Below, piece after piece: positions 1 through 13,009 of a stretch of 64,000 bases of DNA (position 1 is the stretch's first letter; each line of letters opens with the position of its first letter). The translations under genes were made by a program, and so were the position numbers. The notes beneath the pieces were generated by a model. The model had not been told where the DNA came from. It was given only the letters and a program-made list of their open reading frames with translations, and did not search any database. Source of the stretch: AP-15 sp035538335 (GTDB taxonomy: Bacteria; Pseudomonadota; Alphaproteobacteria; ATCC43930; CGMCC-115725); the NCBI GenBank assembly GCA_035538335.1, contig DATLKN010000047.1, forward strand, positions 1 to 64,000. The letters run 5' to 3'.

Positions 1-501
1 GCCTCGACGGCTTTGACGCCGCCCGCGCCACCGCCGGCAACCGTGTTGCCGCTCGTGCCGCCGCCGGCGGTTACGCCGCCGGCCGTGCCCGCGCCGGCAG
101 CCGCGCCGCCGGGCGCGACGGCGTCGGCGGCAAAGCCGGCCGTAGGGACGCCGCCGGCGGAGATCGCTGCCGCCTCGCCGCCGCCCGCCAAGGCGCCAGC
201 CGCCGACAGCCCGCCGGCGGGCGCCGACGCCTCGCGGATCCTGATCCGCGCGACGGCTGACAGCTGGATCGAGGTCAAGGACGCTGCCGGGGCGGTGCTG
301 TACACCCGCGTCTTGAAGGCGGGCGACAGCTATCCGGTGCCCGACAAGCCGGGCGTCACGATGGACACGGGCAATGCCGGCGGGCTCGCGCTGTCGCTCG
401 ACGGCAAGCCGCTGCCCGCGCTCGGCGGCCAGGGCGTCGTGCGCCGGCACATCGCCCTCGACCCGCAGGCGCTCGCCGCCGCGAAGCCGAAGGCGAACTG
501 A
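1..501 (+). CDS. rodZ: RodZ-like protein, C-terminal part (5' end outside window)
   Basis: The open frame enters from the left edge, so only the last 166 residues are visible. They comprise a low-complexity Pro/Ala/Val-rich linker (about residues 1-75) followed by a compact beta-rich domain beginning ILIRATADSWIEVKDAAG and ending near VRRHIALDP, which matches the RodZ C-terminal DUF4115 domain. In the family, an N-terminal cytoplasmic helix-turn-helix and one membrane helix precede this periplasmic domain, and the protein anchors MreB for rod-shape maintenance. The next gene is ispG, the usual neighbour in alphaproteobacteria, which supports the call. The HTH and membrane segment cannot be checked here. 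Confidence 0.8.
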   Translation, partial: ASTALTPPAPPPATVLPLVPPPAVTPPAVPAPAAAPPGATASAAKPAVGTPPAEIAAASPPPAKAPAADSPPAGADASRILIRATADSWIEVKDAAGAVLYTRVLKAGDSYPVPDKPGVTMDTGNAGGLALSLDGKPLPALGGQGVVRRHIALDPQALAAAKPKAN

Positions 502-599
502 ACCGCCCGCCGCCCGCGCGCGTTTTTCCCCCGGCACCTTTTGTCGGCCGTCGAAACGGTCTATATGCCGGGTGACGGAACGAACCCGCGAGGAAGACG

Positions 600-1736
600 A
601 TGAGCGTCCGCCCGTACCGCGATATCGAGCGTCGCCGCTGCCGCCAGATCCATGTCGGCAAGGTGCCGGTCGGCGGCGATGCGCCGATCACGGTGCAATC
701 GATGACCAATACGGTGACGAGCGACGCGAAGGCGACGATCGAGCAGGTGCAGGCGTTGGAGCGCGCCGGCGCCGACATCGTCCGCGTCTCCTGCCCCGAC
801 CAGGAATCGGCGCTCGCCTTGAAGCACATCGTGCGCGCCGTCGAGGTGCCGATCGTCGCCGACATCCATTTCCACTACAAGCGGGCGATCGAAGCGGCCG
901 AGAGCGGCGCGGCCTGCCTGCGCATCAACCCCGGCAACATCGGCTCGGCCGACCGGGTGCGCGAGGTCATCAAGGCGGCGAAGGACCACGGCTGCTCGAT
1001 GCGCATCGGCGTCAATGCCGGTTCGCTCGAGCGCGATCTTTTGGAGCGCTATGGCGAACCCTGCCCCGAGGCCATGGTCGAAAGCGCGCTCAACCATGCC
1101 AAGATCCTCGAAGACAACGATTTCTTCGAGTTCAAGATCTCCTGCAAGGCGTCCGACGTGTTTCTCGCCGTCGCCGCCTATCAAGGGCTCGCGGAAGCCT
1201 GCGACTATCCGCTTCATCTCGGCATCACCGAGGCCGGCGCCTTGCGCAGCGGCACCGTCAAATCCTCGATCGGGCTCGGCATGCTGCTCTGGTCGGGGAT
1301 CGGCGACACGATCCGCGTCTCGCTCTCGGCCGACCCGGTCGAGGAGGTGAAGGCCGGGTTCGAGATGCTGAAGGCCCTGAACCTGCGCCGCCGCGGCGTC
1401 ACGGTGATCTCCTGCCCGTCCTGCGCGCGCCAGCAGTTCCAGGTCATCAAGACCGTTGAGCGGCTGGAGGAGCGGCTCGCCCACATCACGACGCCGATGA
1501 CCGTCTCGGTCATCGGCTGCGTCGTCAACGGCCCGGGCGAGGCGCGCGAGACCGATATCGGCTTCACCGGCGGCGGCAACGGCACGCATCAGGTGTATCT
1601 CTCCGGCGTCGCCGACCACCGCCTGAAGGACGCCGACATCGTCGACCATCTGGTCGAGCTGATCGAGAAGAAGGCGGCCGAGATCGAGGCGCAGAAGCGC
1701 GCCGGCGCCGAGCCGGCGCCGGTGGCTGCGCAGTAG
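600..1736 (+). CDS. ispG: 4-hydroxy-3-methylbut-2-enyl diphosphate synthase (flavodoxin/ferredoxin), IspG/GcpE
   Basis: Cytosolic iron-sulfur enzyme of the MEP isoprenoid pathway, converting methylerythritol cyclodiphosphate to HMBPP. The 378-residue length is normal for bacterial IspG. The N-terminal part starts YRDIERRRCRQIHVGKVPVG and forms the TIM barrel. The C-terminal part carries the [4Fe-4S] ligands: Cys272 and Cys275 in CPSC, Cys307 in VIGCVVNGPGE, and the Glu of that motif. The ATG at 600 follows the purine-rich stretch gaggaagacg. It lies 98 bp after the RodZ gene and just before hisS, a common alphaproteobacterial order. Nothing is missing. Confidence 0.97.
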   Translation: MSVRPYRDIERRRCRQIHVGKVPVGGDAPITVQSMTNTVTSDAKATIEQVQALERAGADIVRVSCPDQESALALKHIVRAVEVPIVADIHFHYKRAIEAAESGAACLRINPGNIGSADRVREVIKAAKDHGCSMRIGVNAGSLERDLLERYGEPCPEAMVESALNHAKILEDNDFFEFKISCKASDVFLAVAAYQGLAEACDYPLHLGITEAGALRSGTVKSSIGLGMLLWSGIGDTIRVSLSADPVEEVKAGFEMLKALNLRRRGVTVISCPSCARQQFQVIKTVERLEERLAHITTPMTVSVIGCVVNGPGEARETDIGFTGGGNGTHQVYLSGVADHRLKDADIVDHLVELIEKKAAEIEAQKRAGAEPAPVAAQ

Positions 1737-1766
1737 GCTCCTCACGCCGGCTCTCTCCCGGCATTG

Positions 1767-1816
1767 CCCCCTCCCATTCCCTCCCCCGCTTGCGGGGGAG
1801 GGTTAGGGTGGGGGTG
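1767..1816. repeat. Dispersed palindromic repeat, family C, short copy (C1)
   Basis: CCCTCCCCC and GGGGGAGGG arms face each other around a short GCTTGC core, followed by a TTAGGGTGGGGGTG tail. Related sequence recurs near 11719, 36361, 42948 and 46917. It fills the ispG-hisS gap and could act as an mRNA hairpin between the two genes. Confidence 0.7.
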
Positions 1817-1840
1817 CACGGAGGATCAAGAGACTTTCGC

Positions 1841-3093
1841 ATGCCCCCGTTGCAGCCGGTGCGCGGCACGCAGGATCTTCTTCCCGACCGGGCGCGGCGG
1901 CATCGCCGCGTCGCCGAGACGGCGCGCGTGCTCGCCGAGCTTTACGGCTATGCCGAGATGGCGACGCCCGTCTTCGAGTTCACCGAGGTCTTCGCCCGGC
2001 CGATCGGCGAGGAAACCGACATCGTTGCGAAAGAGATGTACACCTTCACCGACCGCGGCGGCGAAGAGATCACGCTGCGCCCGGAAGCGACGGCCGGCAT
2101 CGTGCGGGCCGTCTTGTCGAACGGCCTCACGCAATCGGTGCCGCTCAAGTTCTTCTGCAGCGGCCCGATGTTCCGCTACGAGCGCCCGCAAAAGGGCCGC
2201 TTCCGCCAGTTCCATCAGATCGATGTCGAACTGCTGGGGGTGGCGCAGCCCCTGGGCGATGTCGAGGTCATCGCGCTCGCCCACCGCATCTTGAACGCGC
2301 TCGGCATCGGCGGCCGGGTCGTCGTCGAATTGAATACGCTCGGCGACCTGGAGAGCCGCTCGGCCTACCGCAGCGCGCTCGTGCGCTATCTGTCGGCGCA
2401 CCGCGACGCGCTCTCCGAGGACAGCCGCCGGCGGCTCGAGCGCAACCCGCTGCGCATCCTCGACTCGAAGGACGAGGGCGACCGGCGCGCTTGCGCCGGG
2501 GCCCCCGATTTCGCCGAATTCCTCAACCCCGCCTCGCGCGACTTCTTCGCCCGCGTGCAGGAGGGGCTCGATCGGCTCGGCATCGCCTATCGCCTGAGCC
2601 CGCGCCTCGTGCGCGGCCTCGACTACTACACGCACACCGTCTTCGAATTCGTCACCACCGATCTCGGCGCGCAGGGGACGGTACTGGCCGGCGGCCGCTA
2701 TGACGGTCTCGTCGAGCTGATGGGCGGGCCGTCGCTGCCGGGGGTCGGCTGGGCGGCCGGCATCGAGCGGCTCGCCATGCTGATCGACGAACCGCCGGCA
2801 TCGCCGCGCCCGGTGGCGCTCGTGCCGGTCGGCGAGGCGGGCGAGGCTGCCGCGCTCACGCTGGCCGAGGGACTGCGCGGCGCCGGCCTCGCCGTCGATC
2901 TCGGCTTTTCCGGCAATTTGCAGCGCCGCATGCGGCGGGCCGACCGGATCGGCGCCCGCGCCGCCGTGCTGATCGGCGAGGACGAGCTGGCGCGCGGCGC
3001 CGTGACCTTGCGCGACCTCGACAGCGGCGCGCAAAGCGAGGTGCCGGCCGGTGAACTCACGGCCCGGCTCGTGGAATTGTTCGCCGGCCGGAC

Positions 3094-3097
<4 letters not shown>
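1841..3097 (+). CDS. hisS: Histidyl-tRNA synthetase
   Basis: Charges tRNA-His with histidine in the cytosol. The 418-residue protein has class II synthetase hallmarks: PVRGTQDLLP at the N-terminus, the histidine-binding motif RGLDYYTHTVFEF near residue 260, GGRYDGL just after it, and an anticodon-binding domain at the end. I chose the ATG at 1841 because GGAGGATC lies about 10 bp upstream and homologues begin at this point. An earlier in-frame GTG near 1790 would translate part of the repeat and is unlikely. The stop overlaps prfA by 4 bp (ATGA), so translation is probably coupled. Confidence 0.96.
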
Positions 3098-4172
<1,075 letters not shown>

Positions 4173-4176
<4 letters not shown>

Positions 4177-5084
4177 GCGAAACGCTGGCGACAGCCCTCG
4201 CCGAGGCGACGGCGGCATTCGCGGCGGCCGGCTTCGAGGAGCCGCGCCGGCTGGCGCGCCGGCTCGTCGCGGCCTCGCTCGATCTGTCGCCGCTGGCCGT
4301 GCTCGCGCATCCCGAGCGGTCGCTCGAGGCGGCCGAGCGCGCGCGGTTGCGCGGCTTTCTCGAACGCATGCTGGCGCGCGAGCCGATCTCCCGGATCCTC
4401 GGGCGCCGCGAGTTCTGGGGCCTCGATCTGGCGCTGTCGCGAGAGACGCTCGACCCGCGGCCGGAAAGCGAGGTCCTCGTCGATTGCGTATTGCGGCGCC
4501 TGTCCGACCGCACGGCGCCGCTCGTTATGCTCGATCTCGGCACCGGCAGCGGTTGCCTGTTGCTCGCGCTTTTGAGCGAGCTGCCGCGGGCGCGCGGGGT
4601 CGGGGTCGACATCGCCCGCGGCGCGGCGGCGGCGGCGCGCGGCAACGCCCGCGCGCTCGGCCTCGACGATCGCGCGAGCTTTGTCGTCGGCGATTGGGGG
4701 CAGGCGCTCGGCGGTCCCTTCGACGTGGTCGTCGCGAACCCGCCCTATATTCCCTCGCCCGCCATTCCCCTGCTGCCGCGCGAGGTCCGCGACTACGACC
4801 CCTGGCGGGCGCTCGACGGCGGCCCGGATGGGTTCGCCGCCTATCGCGCGCTCGCTCCCGATATGGCGCGCCTCGCCGCGCCCGGTGGGCTCTTCGCCTG
4901 CGAGATCGGCCAGGGGCAAGAGCGTCCGGTCTCGGCGATCCTCGCCTCCGCCGGCCTCGCTCTTGTCGAGGTCGCCCCCGACCTCGCCGGGATTCCCCGC
5001 GTTCTGCTCGCGCGCCGCGAATCCGGCGGCGATAAAAAAAGTGGTTGGAAAGCGGGCCCGTCGCGACTAGGGTTGCGGCGATGA
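4173..5084 (+). CDS. prmC: Release factor glutamine methyltransferase PrmC (HemK)
   Basis: SAM-dependent enzyme that methylates the Gln of the GGQ motif in RF1/RF2. The 303-residue protein has an N-terminal helical substrate-binding part, the SAM-binding glycine motif LDLGTGSGCLLLALL near residue 120, and the diagnostic NPPY at residues 189-192 (VVANPPYIPS). The start is a GTG overlapping the prfA stop, which is the only start consistent with both the overlap and the family N-terminus. Being next to its own substrate gene prfA is the normal arrangement. Confidence 0.95.
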
Positions 5085-5200
5085 AGGGGCGGGCGCCGCG
5101 CCCGAGCGCGGTGCACAGAGCCCGAGACCGGGGGAATGGTCTCAGGCGTGCTCCTGCCGGACCGGGTCCGACAGTGTTCCACCGCGATTAGACAGGTGTC

Positions 5201-5602
5201 ATGAGACCACCAAACAAGCGATCGCGCGGTCGCAACAACGGCGGTAATCCGCATCACAACCGGCCGCGGCCGCCCTACCGCTCGCAAACCTTTGAAAGCA
5301 ACGGGCCGAGCGTCAAGATCCGCGGCAACGCCTACCAGGTCTTCGAGCGCTATGTCGCGCTGGCGCGCGAGGCGGCGACCGGCGGCGACCGCATCGCGGC
5401 GGAAAACTTCTACCAGCACGCCGAGCATTATTTCCGCATAATGAACGCCAATGGCGACGGCCAGAACCACGGCCAGCCGCGCCCGACCACCCCCGCCGAC
5501 ATCGATGGCGCCGGCCCTGAAGGGGAGCGCCGCGAGAGCGAGCACGACTTCGTCGAGGGTTTTCACGACACCCCGCCGAGCGACGATTCGCTGCCCATCT
5601 GA
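5201..5602 (+). CDS. DUF4167 domain protein
   Basis: 133-residue basic and then acidic protein. The N-terminus MRPPNKRSRGRNN is Arg/Asn-rich and looks nucleic-acid binding. The conserved core runs from GPSVKIRGNAYQVFERY through AENFYQHAEHYFRIMNA (about residues 38-85), which matches the DUF4167 family found after prmC in alphaproteobacteria. The C-terminus is acidic and probably disordered. The function is unknown; association with RNA or ribosomes is only an inference from the basic N-terminus and the neighbouring release-factor genes. The 116 bp before it contain a weak hairpin (GAGACC/GGTCTC, 5124-5143) and no further gene. Confidence 0.85.
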   Translation: MRPPNKRSRGRNNGGNPHHNRPRPPYRSQTFESNGPSVKIRGNAYQVFERYVALAREAATGGDRIAAENFYQHAEHYFRIMNANGDGQNHGQPRPTTPADIDGAGPEGERRESEHDFVEGFHDTPPSDDSLPI

Positions 5603-5711
5603 CGGTCCGTTCGCGGAACTGGGTCTTTTTGCAAACGCACGCGGCGAACGCTAAAATTTATTAAGACTCAACCGTTAACCTGCCTAATATGGCGTGATTG
5701 GGCAGGAAGGA

Positions 5712-8690
5712 ATGGCGTTCACGGAACACGCGAGGCGGGCGGCGGCTTCACTTTCCCTCCGCATCCGCCGCTTCGGACGCCGGACCGGCGTCGCCGGGGC
5801 GCTGCGCCGCGCCAAGGCCGAGGCCGAAGCGGCGCGGCTCGAGGCCGATCGCCTGCGCCGGCTCGTCGAGGAGGCGAACCGGCATCTCCTCGAGGCGCAG
5901 CGCATCGGCAAATTCGGTCATTGGATCGCCGACGAGGTGGCAAAGACGGTCATCTGGTCGCCGCAGATGTTCGAGATCACCGGGCTGCCGCCGCAACCGG
6001 TGATGGCGCTCGACCTGTCGCGCCTGCCGCCGCTCCACCCAGACGACAGAGCGATTTTCTTCGACGTGCGCGAGCGCACCATCGCCACCGGCGAGACTTT
6101 GATGGCGGAAGTGCGCTTCGTGCGCCCGGACGGCGGCATCCGCTGGGTGCATGTCGAGATGCGGGCGCACTACGACGAGGCGGGCCGCTTCGTGCGCATG
6201 TTCGGCACGACGCAGGACATCACCGAGCGGCGACGGACCGAGGAAGATCTGAACGCGGCGCGCGAGCAGCTGATCGACGCGATCGAAGCGATCTCGGAAG
6301 GATTCGCCCTGTTCGACCGCGACGAGCGTTTCGTCCTGACCAATTCGAATTATGTAAGGATGTTTCCTCCTCTGGGAGAAACGATCGCTCCCGGCACGCC
6401 CTACCGCGTAATTCTGGAAGCCGGGATCGCCAAAGGCAGGGCCGAGCTGGAAGGGGAAGATCCCGAGACTGTTATTCGGAGAAAGCTGGAGGAGTTTCGC
6501 GCCTGCGCCGAATCGCGCGAGGTCCGGTTTTCCGGCGACCGCTGGATAAGGATGGTCGAGCGTCGCACGCGCGACGGCGGCATCGTCGCGATCCGCGCCG
6601 ACATCACCGAAAAGAAGCGCGCCGAAGAGGCCCTGAAGGCGGCCCAACTGCAGCTGATCGACGCCATCGAATCGATGTCGGACGGCTTTGCGCTGTTCGA
6701 CCGCGACGATCGCTATGTGCTGACCAACACGAATTACCGCCGGCTCTATGTCGACCAGGCGGACCTGTTCGCGCCCGGCACGCGCTATGAGGACACGATG
6801 CGCCTGTCCGCCGAGCGCGGCCTTCAGGACCTCGGCGGCGAAAGCCTCGAGGATTGGGTGGGCCGGCGCATCGCCTGGCACCAGGCCTGCGCCGAGCCGA
6901 TCGAAAGGCGGCTTCCGGACGGCCGCTGGGTCCGCGCGGTCGAACGCCGCACCAGCGACGGCGGCATCGTCGCGATCCGCACCGACATCACCAAGCGCAA
7001 GCAGGCCGAAGAGGCGCTGCAGGCGGCGCAGGAGCAGCTCGCCGACGCCGTCGAATCGATCTCCGAGGGGTTCGTGCTGTTCGACGCCGAGGACCGGTAC
7101 GTGCTGACCAACAGCAACTATCGGCGCCTCTACCCGGGCATCGAGGATTTGTGCACCCCCGGCCGTACCTTCGAGAGCGCGATGCGCGCCAATCTCGGCC
7201 GCAATCTGCACGAATTCGGCCCGGCCGGCGGCGAAGTCTGGCTGCGCAACATCATGGAATGGCACCGCGCCTGCGACCAGCCGATGGAGCAGCAGCTGAC
7301 GGACGGCCGCTGGGTCCGGGCGGTCGAACGGCGCACCCGCAACGGCGGCATTGCCGGCATCCGCACCGACATCACCGCCATCAAGGAGGCGGAAGCGGCG
7401 CTGATGCGCAAGGTGCGCGATCTCGAGACGGCGCAAGAGCGGCTCGAAAAGCTGAGCCGCGATCTGACGGCGATGACCGGCGATCTGGCCGCCGCCCGCG
7501 ACGCGGCGGAAGGCAAGGCGGCCGAACTCGCGCGCAACGAGGCGCGCTTCCGCGACTTCGCCCTGACCTCGTCGCACTGGCTGTGGGAAACCGACGAGCA
7601 GCACCGATTTTGCTATGTCTCGGAGGGGGTGCGCGCGTTCGGCTTTACGACCGGCCCCGGAAGCCTGTTGGGCCGCACCCGGCTGGAAATCGCCGTCGAC
7701 GCCGGGACCGACGCAGAAAAATGGCGACAGCATCATGCCTTGCTCGATCGCCACGAGCCGTTCCGCGACTTCGTCTTCACCTGGAAAAACCCCGCCGGCG
7801 CCGAAGGCGTCGCATGCGTCAGCGGCGACCCGGTGTTCGATGCCGCGGGCCGCTTTCTCGGTTATCGGGGCACCGGGCGCGATATCACCGAGCAGGTCTT
7901 CGCCGAAAGCGCCCTGCGCGAGGCGAAGCAGGCGGCGGAAGCGGCCAGCCTCGCGAAATCGCAGTTCCTCGCCAATATGAGCCACGAGCTGCGCACCCCC
8001 TTGAACGCGATCCTCGGCTTTTCCGAGATGATCGCGCTCGCCCTCAAAGGCCCGGTGCCGGCCGATTACCAGGAATATGCCGGACACATTCACGAGAGCG
8101 GCCGGCATCTGCACGAGGTCATCAACGACATTCTCGATCTGGCCAAGGTTGATGCCGGCAAGTTCGAGCTGCGCGCCGAAAAGGGGGTCGATCCGCGCCG
8201 CACGGTCGAGGCCTGCGTCACGCTGGTGCGCGGGCACGCCGAGGCCGCCGGGGTGCGCCTCGCGACGGAGATCGGCGACGATCTGCCGGTTCTCGTCGCC
8301 GACCCGACCCGCTTGAAGCAGATCCTGCTCAACCTCTTGTCGAACGCCGTCAAGTTCACCGGGCCGGGCGGCTCGGTCGCCATCGCGGTCGGCCGGCTCG
8401 AAGAGGGCGGGGTGGCGTTCGAAGTGCGCGATACCGGTTTGGGGATGACGGCGGCGGAAATCGAGATCGCGCTCGAGCCGTTCGGCCAGATCGACGCCGG
8501 CTACACCCGCAAGCAGGAGGGGACCGGCCTCGGCTTGCCGCTGGCCCGGCGCCTCGCCGAGCTGCACGGCGGCTCGCTCCGGATCGACAGCGAAAAAGGC
8601 CGCGGCACGACGGTCACGGTCAGGCTGCCGGCCTCGCCGCCGGCGGCGCCGAACGAAGCCTTCGCGATGCTCCGCGACGCGGCCGGGTGA
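5712..8690 (+). CDS. Soluble multi-PAS hybrid-less sensor histidine kinase
   Basis: 992 residues when started at the ATG with AGGAAGGA just upstream; a GTG 18 bp earlier is less likely. The order is a short coiled coil, a PAS/PAC module (about 60-175, PAC end GTTQDITERRRTEED), three near-identical PAS repeats (about 180-560, each beginning like QLIDAIE.ISEGFALFD.. and ending ..RTDIT), a further PAS (about 610-730), then HisKA with the phosphoacceptor His758 in SHELRTP, and a HATPase domain with NLLSNAVKF, DTGLGM and GTGLGLPL. There is no signal peptide or membrane helix, so it is probably cytosolic. There is no receiver domain and no neighbouring response regulator, so its partner and signal are unknown. 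Confidence 0.93.
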   Translation: MAFTEHARRAAASLSLRIRRFGRRTGVAGALRRAKAEAEAARLEADRLRRLVEEANRHLLEAQRIGKFGHWIADEVAKTVIWSPQMFEITGLPPQPVMALDLSRLPPLHPDDRAIFFDVRERTIATGETLMAEVRFVRPDGGIRWVHVEMRAHYDEAGRFVRMFGTTQDITERRRTEEDLNAAREQLIDAIEAISEGFALFDRDERFVLTNSNYVRMFPPLGETIAPGTPYRVILEAGIAKGRAELEGEDPETVIRRKLEEFRACAESREVRFSGDRWIRMVERRTRDGGIVAIRADITEKKRAEEALKAAQLQLIDAIESMSDGFALFDRDDRYVLTNTNYRRLYVDQADLFAPGTRYEDTMRLSAERGLQDLGGESLEDWVGRRIAWHQACAEPIERRLPDGRWVRAVERRTSDGGIVAIRTDITKRKQAEEALQAAQEQLADAVESISEGFVLFDAEDRYVLTNSNYRRLYPGIEDLCTPGRTFESAMRANLGRNLHEFGPAGGEVWLRNIMEWHRACDQPMEQQLTDGRWVRAVERRTRNGGIAGIRTDITAIKEAEAALMRKVRDLETAQERLEKLSRDLTAMTGDLAAARDAAEGKAAELARNEARFRDFALTSSHWLWETDEQHRFCYVSEGVRAFGFTTGPGSLLGRTRLEIAVDAGTDAEKWRQHHALLDRHEPFRDFVFTWKNPAGAEGVACVSGDPVFDAAGRFLGYRGTGRDITEQVFAESALREAKQAAEAASLAKSQFLANMSHELRTPLNAILGFSEMIALALKGPVPADYQEYAGHIHESGRHLHEVINDILDLAKVDAGKFELRAEKGVDPRRTVEACVTLVRGHAEAAGVRLATEIGDDLPVLVADPTRLKQILLNLLSNAVKFTGPGGSVAIAVGRLEEGGVAFEVRDTGLGMTAAEIEIALEPFGQIDAGYTRKQEGTGLGLPLARRLAELHGGSLRIDSEKGRGTTVTVRLPASPPAAPNEAFAMLRDAAG

Positions 8691-9101
8691 GGGCCGCCCG
8701 CGAAGGGTTCTCGAAATACCCGAGACGGCGCTTGGACGCCCCCGCGCGCAGCTCGCGGCTATGGCCCTGAGACGATATAAAATCGCCATGTTTTAGTGAT
8801 ATGAGAATCCAACGGACGCCAGCGCGGCGGATGGGGGCTGCTGTAGATTCCTTGCAGATAACAGCAAAAACAGCGAGCGGGCGCCGCACGGAAGATCGTC
8901 GCGCGGGCCGCCGAGCGGATCTCCGGAACGGACCGACTCCATGCCGCTGACCGGTCTCGGGCTCCGCCTGAATTGCGATGCGAAATAACCCGCAAAGATC
9001 CGGGTTGGAGCACCCTCGCCGCCGCACCATATAGGCTGCGGAAGGGCTGCGGAGGCTGCCTTGGAGGGGCGTCGCGGCCGGTTCATCGGAGCGGCAAAAT
9101 C
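8691..9101. other. 411-bp intergenic region before clpB
   Basis: I see no convincing gene on either strand. The region is locally AT-richer around 8770-8870. Long open frames crossing it on the minus strand are mirror frames of clpB. The only feature I can propose is a heat-shock-type promoter just before clpB, listed separately. Confidence 0.6.
9004..9034 (+). promoter_or_regulatory. Candidate sigma-32-type promoter of clpB
   Basis: GTTGGAG (9004-9010) and CCATATAG (9027-9034) are separated by 16 bp, and resemble the alphaproteobacterial RpoH pattern CTTG-N17/18-CyTATnT. The site lies about 70 bp upstream of the clpB start. ClpB is a known heat-shock gene. This is a pattern match by eye only. 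Confidence 0.35.
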
Positions 9102-11702
<2,601 letters not shown>

Positions 11703-11718
11703 CCTCGATCGCGGTTTG

Positions 11719-11769
11719 CTCCTCACCCCTCCCTCTTCCCGCTCGCGGGGCGAGGGCCTGGGTGAGGGT
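11719..11769. repeat. Dispersed palindromic repeat, family C, copy C2
   Basis: CTCCTCACCCCTCCCTCTTCCC opens the element (given here as separate parts: CTCCTCACCCC and TCCCTCTTCCC) and CGGGGCGAGGGCCTGGGTGAG closes it around GCTC. It sits between the convergent clpB and universal stress genes, where it could form a bidirectional terminator hairpin. This is a weaker, more diverged copy of the family. Confidence 0.6.
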
Positions 11770-11803
11770 TTTAGTGCGGGTCCGCCCTCGCCAGGGGACG
11801 GTG

Positions 11804-12643
11804 TTAATGCGACATCAGCACCGGGATCGTCATCGTCTCGAGGATGCCGCGGCTGGCGCCGCCGAGCAAAAGCTCGCGGGCGCGCGAATGCCCGTACAGG
11901 CCCATCACCATGAGATCAGCGCCGAGATCGGCGGCGCGCGACAGCAAGACGTCGGCGACCGCCATGTCGGCGGCCCGGGTCCGCTCGACCTCGGCCTTGA
12001 CCCCGTGCCGGGCGAGATGCAGCGAGATGTCGGCTCCCGGATCCTCGCCATGCCCGCCGGCGGCCGGGTCGATGACGAGCACGGTCACCTTATCGGCTCG
12101 TTCGAGCAGCGGCATCGCGTCGTTGACCGCGCGCGTCGCCTCGCGGCTGGCGTTCCACGCGACGAGCACCCGCCGCCCGACGCCCGCAAAATTTCCGGCG
12201 TAGGGGATGACGAGGATCGGCCGGCCGGAGGCGAGCGCCGCCGTCTCCGGCGCGAAGCGGAACAGGTCGTCGGACGGGCGATCGGGGTCGCGTTGGCCGA
12301 AGATCGCCAGATCGACATAGCGCAGATGCACCGCCGGGTTGTTGTCGCCGGCGATTTCCGGGCTGCGCCATTCGGCCGAGACGCCGCGCAGTTCGGCGGC
12401 GTGCTCGAACCGCCGCCGCAATTCGTCGCCCTCGCGCTGCAGCCGGTCGGCGACTTCACGGTAGAGCGGGTCGAAAAGGGTCGGGTCGTAATACCCGAAG
12501 GCGGCGGAAAAGCGCGGTTTCGGCCGCGGATAGAGACCGATCAGATGGGCCCCGAACGATTCGGCGAGCGCCGCCGCGAGGTCGATGCGCCGCAGCCCGG
12601 CGGGGCTGGTGTCGAGAACCACCAAGAGATCTTTATACGCCAT
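11804..12643 (-). CDS. Universal stress protein, tandem UspA domains
   Basis: 279 residues. The N-terminal domain starts MAYKDLLVVLDTSPAGLRR. The second domain has RPILVIPYAG and RVLVAWNASREATRAVNDAMPLL in its first half, and ends with GADLMVMGLYGHSRARELLLG..S/R and VLMSH, a classic Usp C-terminal nucleotide-binding signature (G-2x-G-9x-G-S/T type). Two-domain Usp proteins of this size are common in proteobacteria and act in the cytosol during stress or redox adaptation. It is monocistronic and convergent with clpB. The ligand and trigger cannot be read from sequence. Confidence 0.9.
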   Translation of the reverse strand: MAYKDLLVVLDTSPAGLRRIDLAAALAESFGAHLIGLYPRPKPRFSAAFGYYDPTLFDPLYREVADRLQREGDELRRRFEHAAELRGVSAEWRSPEIAGDNNPAVHLRYVDLAIFGQRDPDRPSDDLFRFAPETAALASGRPILVIPYAGNFAGVGRRVLVAWNASREATRAVNDAMPLLERADKVTVLVIDPAAGGHGEDPGADISLHLARHGVKAEVERTRAADMAVADVLLSRAADLGADLMVMGLYGHSRARELLLGGASRGILETMTIPVLMSH

Positions 12644-12727
12644 TGCGCGCGCTCCCGATGCCCGCGTCGGTCCTGCCGACGACGCGGCCAGTATCGGCTC
12701 AGCGCGCCGAGCCGGCCTTGATCGAGA

Positions 12728-12925
12728 TCAATCAGCCGCGTCGAGAAGGGCGGCCCATTCCGGCTCGCTGTCGCGGGCGAGTCGGCGCGCCTCACGCTCG
12801 AACTCCCGGCCGATCTCTTCCAACTCGTCGCAGAGCTTCGGGTCGGCGATGCCGTGGGCCAGCCGGTAGCAGCGTTCCGCTTCGATGAAGAGCTGTGTTG
12901 CCGACATTTGCCGATCGGACGACAT
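12728..12925 (-). CDS. Small conserved-looking hypothetical protein
   Basis: 65 residues from an ATG at 12925 (MSSDRQMSATQLFIEAERC); an ATG six codons further in is also possible, and an upstream in-frame extension to 12997 is unlikely. The protein is mostly helical and charged, with CYRLAHGIADPKLCDELEEIGREFEREARRLA at its centre (given here as a composition note: Cys/Asp/Glu/Arg-rich helix). I recall small alphaproteobacterial proteins of this style but cannot name a family. It has no signal peptide or membrane segment. It is divergent from the amidase and shares an AT-rich promoter region with it. Confidence 0.6.
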   Translation of the reverse strand: MSSDRQMSATQLFIEAERCYRLAHGIADPKLCDELEEIGREFEREARRLARDSEPEWAALLDAAD

Positions 12926-13009
12926 TATCCCGCAAGCGCTTACAGAATATAATCGAGGGTCTGTAGAAACGGATGTGGCAAAGTAGTGGCCTTGCACAGT
13001 CCCGATTTC

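Noticed and set aside
561..1745. Long opposite-strand frame over ispG (394 codons)
   Set aside because: Mirror frame caused by GC-rich codon bias; no family features, and ispG on the plus strand is certain.
5124..5143. Hairpin GAGACC/GGTCTC after prmC as terminator
   Set aside because: Short stem, long loop and no T-tract; too weak to call.
5661..5679. Second possible CtrA box (TTAA...TTAA) before the PAS kinase
   Set aside because: The half-sites are 10 bases apart instead of 7.
5748..8789. 1013-codon minus-strand frame over the PAS kinase
   Set aside because: No recognisable domains; composition is Arg/Ala/Asp-rich as expected of a mirror frame of a clear kinase gene.
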